A stretch of DNA of 64,000 nucleotides from Cytobacillus sp. NJ13 (GCA_030348385.1 JAUCFP010000006.1:2538501-2602500); one strand, 5' to 3'. Positions 52,300 through 62,256 are shown, counted from the first letter of the stretch. The notes: generated from the letters alone by a model not told the origin. Numbers and translations: made by a program.

Positions 52300-53766
52300 T
52301 CAGCCAGCTGCTGATTTTTTTTGGTAATGAACGTTCGTGCCAACACTTCTTAACCCGGAAAAAAATCTTGCGGAGAAGATGATTGCAGCCACAACGATAA
52401 AGATTCCGCTGATGGCGCCTACCTGATCGGACAGTACCCACTGCGGCAGGTGCTCCGCCCATCTTCTTGGTGCACTGATTCCGCCTGCATAAAGAAAAGA
52501 GCCTACAAACCCCGTAAAAAAGGAAAAATAGAGAGCGATTGTGAACGTATCGATTCCCCTGTGCTGCTGATTGCCTTCGGTCTTATTAAAATAATACATA
52601 AACCCAATAATCATGGCGACTACACCCATTCCCATATACGTATGGAAATGACCCGGAACCCATTTCGTGTTATGCATCACATGATTGACAACAATGGTGG
52701 CATCAATGATGGCCGGAATCGCTCCTGCCACCCATCCGAACATAGAAAGGAAAAACAGGCTTGAGGCAAAGTCCCATTTCATCCGCGAGCGATAGACAAT
52801 CATCAGCGCTCCGTAAGCCGTAACGACCATAACGGGCAAGCCGTTTGCATAGGAAAACACCTGCCCGATGATGAGCATCCATTTTGGTACTGCAAAGTCC
52901 ATCAGCAGATGGTGCGTATAGATCATTAAGGTAAAAAGTGTCGAGCAGTTCCAAGCAATTAAAAAGACTTTGTTAGCTTTCCATGGCCGTTTTGTATATT
53001 CTGAGAGGACCTCATATACGGCAATAACAGCCATATAGATGGTGCAGTTGGCAAAGATATGGCCGAATGCATAGGTAAGATGCTTGGCAAGCAGAGGGTC
53101 CATTGTGACGGCCGGATTGATGATATTCACTAGGGATGCTGCCAGCACGGTTGCTCCTGCCAGCAGGGCAGTCGAATTGGTGATGATGACCATGGCTGTC
53201 GCCACTACAGCAGCAGGCGGCCCGTATCCTTTCTTCCCCCTGAAAATGATATCCCATCCAAGTGCCTTTCCAAGGCCCCCATAAACTGCTGTCAGCCTCG
53301 CAGCCAGGTACATGTAAAGAATTAAAAATCCAATGCCAAGAACCAGCATGCCCGATAAGAAGAATACCGCCCCTGCCGCCCCATACATTTTGGCTGACTG
53401 GGCAGGAAGCGGATATAAAAATGTCCAGCCATCGGAAAAGTCAAAGACAAAAATAGCGATTAGAACCATCGTGACTCCGGTTAAAAAAAGGACAAAGTTT
53501 ACAATGAGGATGGCAGGGTTCAGTTTTATGTATTTAGACAGGAAGTACCATAAGATGGCCGTTCCGCCCAGTGCAGCGATGCCAACCATGCCTGTTCCGT
53601 GCGCAGTCATGATTTTATAAAACCACTGCGGTGTGATGCTGATCATTTCACCCTGATTCATCAGCATTATAACACCAAAGATCATCATAAGAATTAAGAC
53701 AAGTGAAGTTACAGCCAGATGCCAGACCACTGTTTTCTTGGCTAAAGGGTGAATCGCTTCATTCAT
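52300..53766 (-). CDS. b(o/a)3-type cytochrome c oxidase subunit I
   Basis: A 488-residue haem-copper oxidase catalytic subunit of the ba3/B family, with about 12-13 helices. Haem and CuB ligand areas are visible: MTAHGTGM near the N-terminus (haem a/b ligand), FGHIFANCTIYM, YTHHLLMDFAVP (CuB histidines) and HFHTYMGMGV. It reduces oxygen to water and pumps protons with high oxygen affinity. ATG at 53766 follows GGGGGAG and overlaps subunit II by eight bases; an upstream in-frame codon at 53796 is not used. Confidence 0.92.
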   Translation of the reverse strand: MNEAIHPLAKKTVVWHLAVTSLVLILMMIFGVIMLMNQGEMISITPQWFYKIMTAHGTGMVGIAALGGTAILWYFLSKYIKLNPAILIVNFVLFLTGVTMVLIAIFVFDFSDGWTFLYPLPAQSAKMYGAAGAVFFLSGMLVLGIGFLILYMYLAARLTAVYGGLGKALGWDIIFRGKKGYGPPAAVVATAMVIITNSTALLAGATVLAASLVNIINPAVTMDPLLAKHLTYAFGHIFANCTIYMAVIAVYEVLSEYTKRPWKANKVFLIAWNCSTLFTLMIYTHHLLMDFAVPKWMLIIGQVFSYANGLPVMVVTAYGALMIVYRSRMKWDFASSLFFLSMFGWVAGAIPAIIDATIVVNHVMHNTKWVPGHFHTYMGMGVVAMIIGFMYYFNKTEGNQQHRGIDTFTIALYFSFFTGFVGSFLYAGGISAPRRWAEHLPQWVLSDQVGAISGIFIVVAAIIFSARFFSGLRSVGTNVHYQKKSAAG

Positions 53767-54310
53767 CAGACGCTCCCCCTTCCGGTTCGACAACAATTTC
53801 TTTAACCATCACATGATGTCCGGCTGAACAGTATTCAAGACATAATATTTGATAAGTTCCAGGTTCTTTAAAAGTATAATAAACTGTATTTGTATATCCA
53901 GGCATGGCCTGAGTTTGAGCGACAAGCTCCATATTCTCATTGTATAAGCCAAAACCATGGGTAACATCCGAGGCTGTCACATCAAATTGGACTTTATCTC
54001 CTGCTTTGAATGTTTCCTCACTCATCTCCCATGCATATTGGACTCCAGTTACCTTCACTGCTTTCGTTTCATTTAAGCCTTCCGCTTCGGCCTGATTGCT
54101 GTCGTACGGCAGCCTGCCAAGCGTCATAACAGTGGCAAAAGCCATAATGGCAATTAGCCCGAGAAAATAAAATTTCCTGATCTTATATCCTTTTTCCTGG
54201 ATGGTGCTATACTCTCCGCTGCGCTTGGATTCACCGTAGACAAACGCAAATGCCAGCCCCAGCAGGAACACAAAGAAAACAGTCGCATACATGGCGATTT
54301 GCTGATACAT
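53759..54310 (-). CDS. b(o/a)3-type cytochrome c oxidase subunit II
   Basis: A 183-residue subunit with one or two N-terminal helices and a cupredoxin domain carrying the CuA site: His in DVTHGFGLY, then CLEYCSAGHHVM (two Cys, His, Met). It takes electrons from cytochrome c. ATG at 54310 follows GGAGGGG. Only subunits I and II are encoded here, as in other ba3 operons. The helix insertion near residue 45 suggests an additional membrane segment. Confidence 0.92.
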   Translation of the reverse strand: MYQQIAMYATVFFVFLLGLAFAFVYGESKRSGEYSTIQEKGYKIRKFYFLGLIAIMAFATVMTLGRLPYDSNQAEAEGLNETKAVKVTGVQYAWEMSEETFKAGDKVQFDVTASDVTHGFGLYNENMELVAQTQAMPGYTNTVYYTFKEPGTYQILCLEYCSAGHHVMVKEIVVEPEGGASDE

Positions 54311-54421
54311 TCATACCCCTCCAATAAAATTTTCAAATCCCCCAAACCTTATTTTATGGAAGCTCATTATTTAATTCGGTGATATATGTCCTATTTGACG
54401 ATTTTTTTGAAATTTTCCCGC

Positions 54422-54450
54422 AAAAAAAATGCCCTGAATCAGGACATTTT
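54422..54450 (-). terminator. Terminator at the end of the GNAT gene
   Basis: ATGTCCTGA pairs with TCAGGGCAT (one G-U) closing tightly, followed by eight T residues on the minus strand; the stem overlaps the last codons of the gene. Confidence 0.75.
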
Positions 54451-55230
54451 CATTTCTATCGTGTACATCATCCAAAAACCGATATCTTCAAACCCGATGC
54501 GTTTATAGATGGCGCCTGCAGCCGGATTATCACAGAGTTCTTTATGCTCCGAAAGAAGCTGGCGGCAGAGTTTGACCATGCATTGGGTGGCATAGCCTTT
54601 CTTTTTATAATTATGATCTGTTGCGACGCCGACGACCATAGCAGAGAGAGAATTTTCAGCTGCAGTTGAAGCGGTGCTGACCATTTTTCCCTCCTCTGTA
54701 ATAAAAAAGGAACGGGATGAGCCATCTTTTAGACCCCTGCGTTTTCGTTCAACAGTAATGGCTGAATCGCTGAATTCAGGAATACTGTTCAGAAGCTCCA
54801 CCAGCTGTTCAGCATCTTCAGGTCCAGCCTGGCAGACTGCTGATGCATCAATACCTTCGTCCGTTAATTCCACGCACTTTGCATAATAAGTTTCCCGTTT
54901 TCTTTTTATGCGATTTGAAAGATAAGGTTCAATTTTTGCAGTTACAGCTTTTAGGCCAGACATCATCCCAAGGTTTTTGTCACCGAGCATGATCTCCGCA
55001 AACCCCCTGGCATTAAAATCTCCTGCTGAAAAGGGGATGTAATTTTCTTCATATTTTAATAAAACTGCTATTAAATTTCCGCTTTCATTGAACTCCCCCC
55101 ACACCTTTTGGAATTCCTGCTCATAGCCGTATGCTTCAATATCTCCAATAATGAACAGATTCTCTGCCGGCTGCTGTTTTAAAAAGCTGAAGCAAATTTC
55201 ATCGTCTTGTTCAGTTAGCTTTCTGATCAC
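54439..55230 (-). CDS. GNAT-family acetyltransferase, two-domain
   Basis: A 263-residue protein with a C-terminal GNAT fold (VVGVATDHNYKKKGYATQCM for the CoA loop and IYKRIGFEDIGFWMMY for the last strand). The N-terminal half is a degenerate GNAT-like domain, the architecture of FR47/GCN5-type Bacillus proteins. Substrate unknown. Starts at TTG 55236 or GTG 55230 both occur; AAGGGG is eight bases before the GTG, which I choose. It overlaps the DinB gene by 20 bases, so they form an operon. Confidence 0.85.
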   Translation of the reverse strand: MIRKLTEQDDEICFSFLKQQPAENLFIIGDIEAYGYEQEFQKVWGEFNESGNLIAVLLKYEENYIPFSAGDFNARGFAEIMLGDKNLGMMSGLKAVTAKIEPYLSNRIKRKRETYYAKCVELTDEGIDASAVCQAGPEDAEQLVELLNSIPEFSDSAITVERKRRGLKDGSSRSFFITEEGKMVSTASTAAENSLSAMVVGVATDHNYKKKGYATQCMVKLCRQLLSEHKELCDNPAAGAIYKRIGFEDIGFWMMYTIEMKMS

Positions 55231-55708
55231 TTTCAATTCCCCTTATGTGATTTAATTCCCTTCCTATCAAACTTGCTGATACCGGTGTTAGATTCATCTC
55301 TCTTGCCCATACAGACAGCTGGCCGATATGATGGATTTCATGGGCAATGACATGATTCAGGATATCTCCCTTTTTATATTGCCTCTCCATCCATGGCGGT
55401 GTAACAAACTCATTGTATGAAACTGGCCATTCCGCATGAAAAAAGCTTTCTAATTCCCTGCGGTATTCTTCAGAAAGAGCCATTACTTTTTCCAATTCAT
55501 CATAGTCAGAAAACAGCGGGTCTGTCACTTCCTTGCCCTGTATCACACAAATCCAGCTGTATTCTACATCCACGATATGAAAAAGGGTTTCCAGAATGCC
55601 CCCAACTCCTCCAGTCCGATTGGCATTCAGCTCTTCGGCTGAGAGCTGGCGGCACCATTCAAACCACTCATCGCGCACTTGCCAGTTATAGCGAAATAAT
55701 GTCAGCAT
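55211..55708 (-). CDS. DinB-family protein
   Basis: A 165-residue four-helix-bundle protein of the DinB/YfiT family. The three histidines expected to bind a metal are in TLFHIVDVEYSW and HVIAHEIHHIGQLSVW. Members act as thiol-dependent transferases or have unknown roles. ATG at 55708 follows GAGG. It lies upstream of and overlaps the GNAT gene. Confidence 0.88.
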   Translation of the reverse strand: MLTLFRYNWQVRDEWFEWCRQLSAEELNANRTGGVGGILETLFHIVDVEYSWICVIQGKEVTDPLFSDYDELEKVMALSEEYRRELESFFHAEWPVSYNEFVTPPWMERQYKKGDILNHVIAHEIHHIGQLSVWAREMNLTPVSASLIGRELNHIRGIESDQKAN

Positions 55709-55849
55709 ATCCTCTTACCTCCTTGTCCAGATACCTATGGAATTTCGTCAGGAAATGGGAATTTCCTGCAAATTTCTTTTTCCGCCGCATAATTACTTCC
55801 TATGTATTTAATCCTAAAGGAAGCGGCAACAGAAGAAAGGGGATTGTAT

Positions 55850-57364
55850 GTGAAGAAGAACTTAATGGTTTTCTATATATCGGCAGGCATATTATTATTG
55901 CTTGTTTTATTCGGTGTTTTTGTCCCGGATTCGCTGGAGACTGTTACAGCGAATATTCAAGCTTTTATTACCGATAAATTCGGCTGGTATTATTTAATTC
56001 TTGTATCATTTATTGTCATTGTTTGTTTATATTTTTTAATAAGCCCTTTAGGAAGAATTAAGCTGGGGAAGCAGGATGATAAACCGGAATTTTCCCGCCC
56101 AACGTGGTTTGCGATGCTATTTAGTGCGGGCATGGGGATCGGGCTGGTTTTCTGGGGCGCAGCAGAGCCGATTTATCACTATGCGGTCGGATCCCCAACC
56201 GGCGGTCCAGTAGGGACTGACGACGCCATTAAGAATGCCATGAGATATACTTACTTCCATTGGGGCATCCATGCCTGGGCGATTTATGGTATTGTGGCAC
56301 TTGTGCTGGCTTACTTTAATTTCCGCCACGGGGAACCTGGTTTAATCAGCGCCACCTTAAAGCCCATACTTGGCGACCGGACACAGGGTATAACCGGAAA
56401 AGTCATAGATATCCTTTCAGTCGTGGCCACTGTAATTGGTGTGGCAACGACACTTGGCTTTGGGGCAGTGCAGATTAACGGAGGATTATCTTATCTATAT
56501 GGCCTTCCTGTTAATTTCACGATACAGTTTGTGATAGTTGTAATCGTTACAATCCTGTTTATCCTCTCAGCCCTGTCCGGCCTGGGAAAAGGAATCAAAA
56601 TTTTGAGCAATGCCAATATGCTTCTGGCAGCGGCTTTATTTCTTTTAACTTTCTTTCTTGGACCGTCATTATTTATTCTGAACCTGTTCACCAATACGCT
56701 TGGCAGCTATCTTCAATACTTGCCGGGCATGAGCCTCAGGATTGCCCCATTGGATCCAGAGGTCAGGGAATGGATTAATAGCTGGACGATTTTTTACTGG
56801 GCCTGGTGGATTGCCTGGGCTCCTTTCGTTGGCATTTTCATTGCCCGTGTTTCAAAAGGGAGAACGATCCGGGAATTTGTCTTTGGGGTGCTGCTTATCC
56901 CCTCGGTTATTGGCTTCATATGGTTTTCCACATTTGGGGGAACGGCGATTATCCAAGAGCATCAGGGTACAGCGAAAATCTCGGAATTGGCTACTGAGGA
57001 AGCACTGTTTGGCGTATTCTCCAGCCTTCCAATGGGAACGGTGCTGTCGATTATAGCGATTTTGCTCATTTGTACATTCTTTATTACCTCTGCCGACTCA
57101 GGCACATATGTCTTAGGAATGATGACGACAAATGGGTCGCACCACCCAGGCAATAAAATTAAGCTGATCTGGGGAATTATGCTTGCTGCCATTTCATTGG
57201 TCCTGCTTTATTCCGGCGGACTGCAAGCGCTGCAGAACACAATGATTGCAGCAGCTCTTCCTTTTTCCGTTATCATGGCTTTAATGACCTTCAGTCTGAT
57301 CAAGGCTCTGCAGAAAGAAGCGAAGGAGCTGGGGATAGGAAGAATTCCGAAGAGGAAGGCTTAA
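55850..57364 (+). CDS. BCCT family betaine/choline/carnitine transporter
   Basis: A 504-residue transporter with twelve helices and the BCCT signature region WAWWIAWAPFVGIFIARVSKGR near residue 310; conserved glycine segment MGIGLVFWGAAEPIYHY lies near residue 96. It takes up compatible solutes such as glycine betaine (OpuD-like). An open frame begins at 55802, but AAAGGGG seven bases before GTG 55850 marks the start. Monocistronic with a strong terminator. Confidence 0.93.
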   Translation: MKKNLMVFYISAGILLLLVLFGVFVPDSLETVTANIQAFITDKFGWYYLILVSFIVIVCLYFLISPLGRIKLGKQDDKPEFSRPTWFAMLFSAGMGIGLVFWGAAEPIYHYAVGSPTGGPVGTDDAIKNAMRYTYFHWGIHAWAIYGIVALVLAYFNFRHGEPGLISATLKPILGDRTQGITGKVIDILSVVATVIGVATTLGFGAVQINGGLSYLYGLPVNFTIQFVIVVIVTILFILSALSGLGKGIKILSNANMLLAAALFLLTFFLGPSLFILNLFTNTLGSYLQYLPGMSLRIAPLDPEVREWINSWTIFYWAWWIAWAPFVGIFIARVSKGRTIREFVFGVLLIPSVIGFIWFSTFGGTAIIQEHQGTAKISELATEEALFGVFSSLPMGTVLSIIAILLICTFFITSADSGTYVLGMMTTNGSHHPGNKIKLIWGIMLAAISLVLLYSGGLQALQNTMIAAALPFSVIMALMTFSLIKALQKEAKELGIGRIPKRKA

Positions 57365-57365
57365 T

Positions 57366-57401
57366 AGAAAACCTGCAGATTAAGGGTCTGCAGGTTTTCC
57401 T
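57366..57401. terminator. Bidirectional terminator between BCCT and AraC genes
   Basis: A perfect 11-bp stem AAAACCTGCAG / CTGCAGGTTTT with a nine-base loop, T-rich on both sides. Confidence 0.92.
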
Positions 57402-57406
57402 AATGT

Positions 57407-58270
57407 TTATTTTACCGGGATCCAGATCTCTGAATAATAATCCGGACTGGATGCATCCCCGGCAGAATAGACTTCCAGCTCCGGTGCAGCAGCATGTTCA
57501 TAACCGCTGGATGGAAACCATTCCGAGAAGATTTTTTTCCAGGCGTTTTGCATGGCATGAGGCATGGCGCCATGAACTTCGAACACCGCCCATTTGGAGG
57601 CCGGGACTTCCAGGCACTCGAAGCTGTCAGGCTTATCGCCTTTGAAGCTTGCCCCGATCCAGTAATCCATGCTGTCAGGCTTCGTGCTGCGTTTATCGAC
57701 ACATACGCCGAGAACCCCTTTAATTTCTCCATTATTCAGCATAAATAATTTGTCATCTGTTCCGTTACTATTTACTTCATCCCACATTTTCGGGATGCCG
57801 GCCAGATTCTCTTCATTGCACAATGAGAACTCCCTTTTGATTCCTGCTACTTGAAAAGCTTCTTTTTCGACAATTGCATATTGCATTGGTTCTGCCCCTT
57901 TCAGACTCACCTGGATCACCAGGCGGTTATATGATTTCAGCTTTCCGGAAAAATTTCTTGCTTCAGTCGGGGTCATGCCATGCTGCCTGCGGAAAGCCTT
58001 AGTAAAAGCTTCGGGAGTGTCATACCCGTATTTATAGGCAAGATCAATCACTTTGCGCTCTGTTCGGACCAGGTCCTGTGCGGCGAGGGTTAATCTCCTT
58101 CCCCGGATATATTCGCCGACCGGCATATCTGTCAAAATGGCGAACGTGCGCTGAAAATGAAATACGGAGGAGTTCGCTGCCTCCGCAGCTTTCCCGATGG
58201 AAAGATCCTCTTCCAGCAGGTGCTCCTCTATATAATCAATCGCCTTCTGCAGCGATACGATCCATGACAT
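57407..58270 (-). CDS. AraC-family regulator with GyrI-like effector domain
   Basis: A 287-residue regulator. The N-terminal AraC double helix-turn-helix (about 1-105) includes SIGKAAEAANSSVFHFQRTF and DLAYKYGYDTPEAFTKAFRRQHGMTPTEAR. The C-terminal domain (about 125-287) is GyrI/SOUL-like and probably binds a small amphipathic ligand. ATG at 58270 follows AAGGGGGTG. No obvious target gene is adjacent apart from array C upstream, which lies between this gene and katE. Confidence 0.9.
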   Translation of the reverse strand: MSWIVSLQKAIDYIEEHLLEEDLSIGKAAEAANSSVFHFQRTFAILTDMPVGEYIRGRRLTLAAQDLVRTERKVIDLAYKYGYDTPEAFTKAFRRQHGMTPTEARNFSGKLKSYNRLVIQVSLKGAEPMQYAIVEKEAFQVAGIKREFSLCNEENLAGIPKMWDEVNSNGTDDKLFMLNNGEIKGVLGVCVDKRSTKPDSMDYWIGASFKGDKPDSFECLEVPASKWAVFEVHGAMPHAMQNAWKKIFSEWFPSSGYEHAAAPELEVYSAGDASSPDYYSEIWIPVK

Positions 58271-58443
58271 TACTGATCACCCCCTTGAATATATCCTACC
58301 TTTTTTCTCTTTTTGGCTTCCTGTCATTTTTTGCTTTGTTTTGGCAGGTTTGTTATTAAAGAATTCTTATTTTAGGCGGGGAATACCTGCATATTCGGGA
58401 ATTTTGATGCGGATGCTGGCGGGCCGGGAAAGAATCAGGAAAA

Positions 58444-58687
58444 TACCGGCCGAAATGGGGGATTTACCGGCCTATTATGCCTTTTTACCGGTCAAGTTTA
58501 GGCAAATTCCGGCCAAACTGGATCATTTACCGACCAAAAGGAATAGGCATCCTGCCTTGAAAGTTTTAACGGCCATTTTTCCGATTTTATCGGCCAAAAA
58601 TGAAGGTTTAACGGCCGAATTTGAAAATTTTACGGCCAAACAGTCGGTATTCCGTTTATCGGCCGATTCATCAGCTATATCGGTCAG
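58444..58687. repeat. Array C: 21-bp periodic repeats with core TACCGGCCAA
   Basis: Cores of the type TACCGGCC(A/G)A start at 58444, 58465, 58486, 58507, 58528, 58549 (degenerate), 58567, 58588, 58609, 58630, 58657 and 58678. Most steps are exactly 21; two are 18 and 27. Spacers are A/T-rich and not conserved. Weaker CGG-containing copies continue upstream to about 58373. The array is the main content of the 487-bp gap between the AraC gene and katE. Confidence 0.88.
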
Positions 58688-58710
58688 TCCTTAATCTATC
58701 AAGGAATCAG

Positions 58711-58748
58711 AAAAAAAGCCAGCCGCCCGATAACGGGCAGCTGGCTTC
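58711..58748 (-). terminator. Terminator after katE
   Basis: GCCAGCTGCCCG pairs with CGGGCGGCTGGC (one mismatch) around TTAT, followed by seven T residues on the minus strand. Confidence 0.92.
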
Positions 58749-58757
58749 GATGGCATC

Positions 58758-60845
58758 TTATATGGCACGTCCCCAATGACGGTGCATGGCAATGCTATTA
58801 ATTAAATTCTCACTGGAGGAAGCATCGCCGTTTTTGATTTCGACGATTCCCATTTCCGATAGGGTTTGGGATTGCCCCAGCGTGTTCATTGCTTCTGCAG
58901 GCAGCAGCTCGGCTCCTTCGCCGCCAAACGCAATGGTTTTGAAATGCTTGTAGGCTTCGCTGACGAATTCCCTGGCCTGCGGCACCATTTTCAGAGCTTC
59001 GGCACTTTCTTTTCCGCCGGCGATATAGATGGCGTCATACATAACGGAGTGAGAGGTCAGGAATGTTTTCATTACTTCCAGTTCTCCGCCGTCCCCTTTG
59101 ATCATGCCCAGGTTTTTGCTGACAATCTCCGGCATAATCCCAGCTGCTTTCAAGGCTTCCATTACGCTTTTGACTTCAATATAGCTGAAGCCATTATCAG
59201 CAAGAATGGCGACTTTTCGGGTCTTAGGTGATTTGGCTGTGTTCATTTGGCTTAATGCTGGTGAAGAGAGCGTCACTTTGGATTCATTCGCAGCATCCGG
59301 CACTTTTGCGCCAACTCCGAGGGCAATTTGCTCAGCCAGGAAGCTATCTACGTTGCTGAACATGTCTACAACCTGCTGCTTCACATCCTTGTTCTGCACC
59401 TTGCCAACTTCAAAACGGAACGCCTCGATCATATGCTGCTTCTCCACTTCAGACATGCTGTTCCAGAACATTTTTGCCTGGCTGTAATGGTCCTTGAAGC
59501 TGTCGCTGCGCTCGCGCACCTTGCGTCCTTCGACTTTTTCCTGGTAATGAACATAGCCGCCCTCTTCTGCTGTGGCAGGGCTTGGATCATTATTCTGCAT
59601 CGAGTTTTTATGATAAGCAACCGGCCCTTTATTAATCGTCATGCGATGGTAGCCGTCATACTGATTATTATGGAACGGGCAAACCGGACGGTTGATCGGG
59701 AGCTCGTGGAAGTTCGGACCGCCAAGGCGGATCAGCTGGGTGTCTGTATAAGAAAATAGGCGTCCCTGCAGCAGCGGATCATTTGAAAAATCAATGCCAG
59801 GTACGACATGGCCCGGGTGGAAGGCAGCCTGTTCTGTTTCAGCAAATACATTATCCTGGTTGCGGTTCAGGGTCATTTTCCCGATGATCTTAACCGGGAC
59901 CATTTCCTCCGGCCACAGCTTTGTTGCATCCAAAATATCAAAATCAAAGGAAAATTCATCTTCCTCATCAATCATCTGAACTCCGAGCTCAAATTCAGGG
60001 TAGTCACCCATTTCGATGGCTTCCCAAAGATCACGGCGGTGGAAATCCGGATCCTTTCCGGCAAGTTTTTGTGCTTCGTCAAAAACAAGGGAATGCGTGC
60101 CCAGAACAGGCTTCCAGTGAAATTTCACAAAGCGTGCCTTGCCTTGTTCGTTCACAAATCGGAACGTGTGAACGCCAAAGCCCTCCATCATTCGGAAACT
60201 GCGCGGAATGGCACGGTCTGACATCGTCCACATGATCATATGCGCTGTTTCAGTATTATTGGCGGCAAAATCCCAGAAGGTATCATGGGCCGTTGAGGCC
60301 TGCGGCATTTCGTTATGCGGCTCCGGCTTGAATGAATGAACGAGATCCGGGAATTTGATGGCATCCTGAATGAAAAACACCGGAATATTATTGCCGACTA
60401 AGTCGTAGTTGCCCTCTTCTGTATAAAACTTCGTTGCAAAGCCGCGGGCATCACGTACAGAGTCTGCCGAGCCGCGGGAGCCGGCAACAGTCGAGAAGCG
60501 AACAAAGACCGGGGTTTTGACAGATGGATCCTGCAGAAACTTTGCCCGGGTATATTCTGCCATGGGTTCATACACCTGGAAGTAGCCATGTGCGCCAAAA
60601 CCGCGGGCATGGACAACCCGTTCAGGGATGCGCTCATGGTCAAAGTGCGTCATTTTTTCCCTGAAGTGAAAGTCCTCCATCAAGGTCGGGCCCCGGGAAC
60701 CAGCTTTTAACGAATGCTCATCCTCCGAAACCTTGACTCCCTGGTTTGTCGTAAGCTTCTTGCCTGTGTTATCCATGCGAAACTCCTCAAGCTGCTTGTC
60801 CTTGCTGTGCTCATTTACGCCTTTGTTTTGCGGATCTTGTTTCAA
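58758..60845 (-). CDS. katE: Large-subunit monofunctional catalase (HPII type)
   Basis: A 695-residue haem catalase. The catalytic region reads [21 protein letters not shown] (distal His near residue 75), with [15 protein letters not shown] and the proximal [16 protein letters not shown] haem-ligand segment (Tyr). The C-terminal 150 residues form a DJ-1/PfpI-like domain ([14 protein letters not shown]), typical of large catalases. It removes hydrogen peroxide. The start is TTG with AAGGAGG eight bases upstream, and a sigma-B-type promoter lies about 72 bases before it, so it belongs to the general stress response, like B. subtilis KatE. Confidence 0.95.
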   Translation of the reverse strand: MKQDPQNKGVNEHSKDKQLEEFRMDNTGKKLTTNQGVKVSEDEHSLKAGSRGPTLMEDFHFREKMTHFDHERIPERVVHARGFGAHGYFQVYEPMAEYTRAKFLQDPSVKTPVFVRFSTVAGSRGSADSVRDARGFATKFYTEEGNYDLVGNNIPVFFIQDAIKFPDLVHSFKPEPHNEMPQASTAHDTFWDFAANNTETAHMIMWTMSDRAIPRSFRMMEGFGVHTFRFVNEQGKARFVKFHWKPVLGTHSLVFDEAQKLAGKDPDFHRRDLWEAIEMGDYPEFELGVQMIDEEDEFSFDFDILDATKLWPEEMVPVKIIGKMTLNRNQDNVFAETEQAAFHPGHVVPGIDFSNDPLLQGRLFSYTDTQLIRLGGPNFHELPINRPVCPFHNNQYDGYHRMTINKGPVAYHKNSMQNNDPSPATAEEGGYVHYQEKVEGRKVRERSDSFKDHYSQAKMFWNSMSEVEKQHMIEAFRFEVGKVQNKDVKQQVVDMFSNVDSFLAEQIALGVGAKVPDAANESKVTLSSPALSQMNTAKSPKTRKVAILADNGFSYIEVKSVMEALKAAGIMPEIVSKNLGMIKGDGGELEVMKTFLTSHSVMYDAIYIAGGKESAEALKMVPQAREFVSEAYKHFKTIAFGGEGAELLPAEAMNTLGQSQTLSEMGIVEIKNGDASSSENLINSIAMHRHWGRAI

Positions 60846-60866
60846 ATGTTCTTCCTCCTTATATAA

Positions 60867-60882
60867 AGAAGCAATTGCTTCT
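60867..60882. promoter_or_regulatory. 16-bp perfect palindrome in the katE leader
   Basis: AGAAGCAATTGCTTCT is a perfect palindrome between the sigma-B-type promoter and the katE ribosome site. It could be an operator or an RNA hairpin. Confidence 0.6.
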
Positions 60883-60916
60883 GGGGTACGATGTTAACTA
60901 TGTATCTATAGGTTGA

Positions 60917-60941
60917 ATACCCCAGAATGAAGGCGGTAAAC
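60917..60941 (-). promoter_or_regulatory. Sigma-B promoter of katE
   Basis: On the minus strand GTTTAC (60936-60941) and GGGTAT (60917-60922) are 13 bases apart, matching sigma-B consensus at all but one base. The leader is about 65 bases. Confidence 0.82.
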
Positions 60942-60944
60942 GGC

Positions 60945-60977
60945 AAAATAAAAGAAAGCAGCGGAAAACTGCTTTCT
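60945..60977 (-). terminator. Terminator after the MFS gene at 60979
   Basis: GAAAGCAG pairs with CTGCTTTC around seven bases, followed by TTTTATTTT on the minus strand, and ends just before the katE promoter. Confidence 0.88.
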
Positions 60978-60978
60978 C

Positions 60979-62256
60979 TCAGGCTTGTGGGCTAATCTCA
61001 GTTTTAGGCTGATCCGCGTCTCTCAGCAGCTGGATAAAGGTCCTTTTTTGCAGATGATACAGGATTAGCACCAGAATACTGCCGCCGCATGCAGCCATCA
61101 GGATCCAGACAGGCATTTTTTCAAGCAGGAAGCCAAAAATGATAAAGCCCAGTGGTGTCATGGCACTTGCTCCTGTTTCAAGGAGTGACATGACCCTGCC
61201 CCGATAGGCATCAGGCGTGCTTTTTTGCAGTAGAACCATTACTGGAATGTTGATTACCATGATAACTGAAGATAGCAGCAGGACCATACCTATTAAAAAA
61301 GGAAACATGATGCTGTTTGAAATGCCCATTAGGCCAGGAAAATTCGGGAGGCCAAGCAGAGCAATGATAAGGGACATGGCCATTACGCCCCCAAAAATGG
61401 TAACTTCTTTCCTCTTTACCTCGGGACGGGCAGATAGAACGACCGACATGATCAGCATCCCGACGGAAAAAGCCCCTTCAATGATGCCCAGCTGGAGTGA
61501 GCTCATATCCCGCACAGTCAGTACCAGATAAGGCATGGCAACGGGAAAAACCGCAAACCAAAAATTCAGCCAGATGCTAATGATAATGAGATTTTTTATA
61601 AACGGCTGATTTTTCACATATGAAACACCCATTTTCAGATCGTAGATCATCCCCTTTTCTTCTGGTCTTTCTTTTTTCTCTGCAAATAGATTGTATTGAA
61701 TAAGTAAACTTGTGATGCCGGAGACTGTGAAGGCGATGATGTTGATAAGCATGAAGACTGATAGATGAAAGATGCCAAAGAAGACGCCCCCAAGAACGGG
61801 TCCCAGGATGGCGGATGATGAAGCTGCGGCCTGATTGAGTGACATCGCTTTTTGCAGTGTATCAGGACCGACCATGTTGTAAATCGCTGAAGTGACTGCC
61901 GCTGAATAAAAGGTATTCAAAATGCTTAGAACGGCTGTGGCTGTGTAGAGAAGCCAGATTTCCTGTGTGGCAAAAAGGTACAGCAGCAAAATGGCAAGCA
62001 GCCAGACGGCACAGGCAAAATCGGAAATAATGATGATTTTTTTGCGGTCCCACCTGTCACTGAGCGCGCCCGCAACAGGGAAAAGCAGGATTCTTGGCAG
62101 CGCACTAAGAATGAGGGTTATGGCAAAGTTCAGGCTGGACCCTGTTTCTGCAAGGATATATAAGCCAATGGCAAAGCCGTAAACGGAGGAACCGAGCACC
62201 GCTGTTAATTTCCCTGCCAGAAACAGTGTTATATTTCTTTTAATCTGTGCTTCCAT
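60979..62256 (-). CDS. MFS transporter co-transcribed with an ArsR regulator
   Basis: A 425-residue, 12-helix major facilitator with motif A-like GALSDRWDRKKIIIIS after helix 2 and a basic C-terminus. The MFS_3-like sequence suggests drug or metabolite efflux. ATG at 62256 follows GAGGAGG, which lies inside the end of the ArsR gene one base away. The pair is one transcript under an autoregulated promoter. Substrate and inducer are unknown. Confidence 0.87.
   Translation of the reverse strand: MEAQIKRNITLFLAGKLTAVLGSSVYGFAIGLYILAETGSSLNFAITLILSALPRILLFPVAGALSDRWDRKKIIIISDFACAVWLLAILLLYLFATQEIWLLYTATAVLSILNTFYSAAVTSAIYNMVGPDTLQKAMSLNQAAASSSAILGPVLGGVFFGIFHLSVFMLINIIAFTVSGITSLLIQYNLFAEKKERPEEKGMIYDLKMGVSYVKNQPFIKNLIIISIWLNFWFAVFPVAMPYLVLTVRDMSSLQLGIIEGAFSVGMLIMSVVLSARPEVKRKEVTIFGGVMAMSLIIALLGLPNFPGLMGISNSIMFPFLIGMVLLLSSVIMVINIPVMVLLQKSTPDAYRGRVMSLLETGASAMTPLGFIIFGFLLEKMPVWILMAACGGSILVLILYHLQKRTFIQLLRDADQPKTEISPQA

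Noticed and set aside
58341..58694. 117-codon plus-strand frame across array C
   Set aside because: TTG start without a ribosome site, and the peptide periodicity follows from the 21-bp DNA repeat. Kept as an open alternative in the findings.
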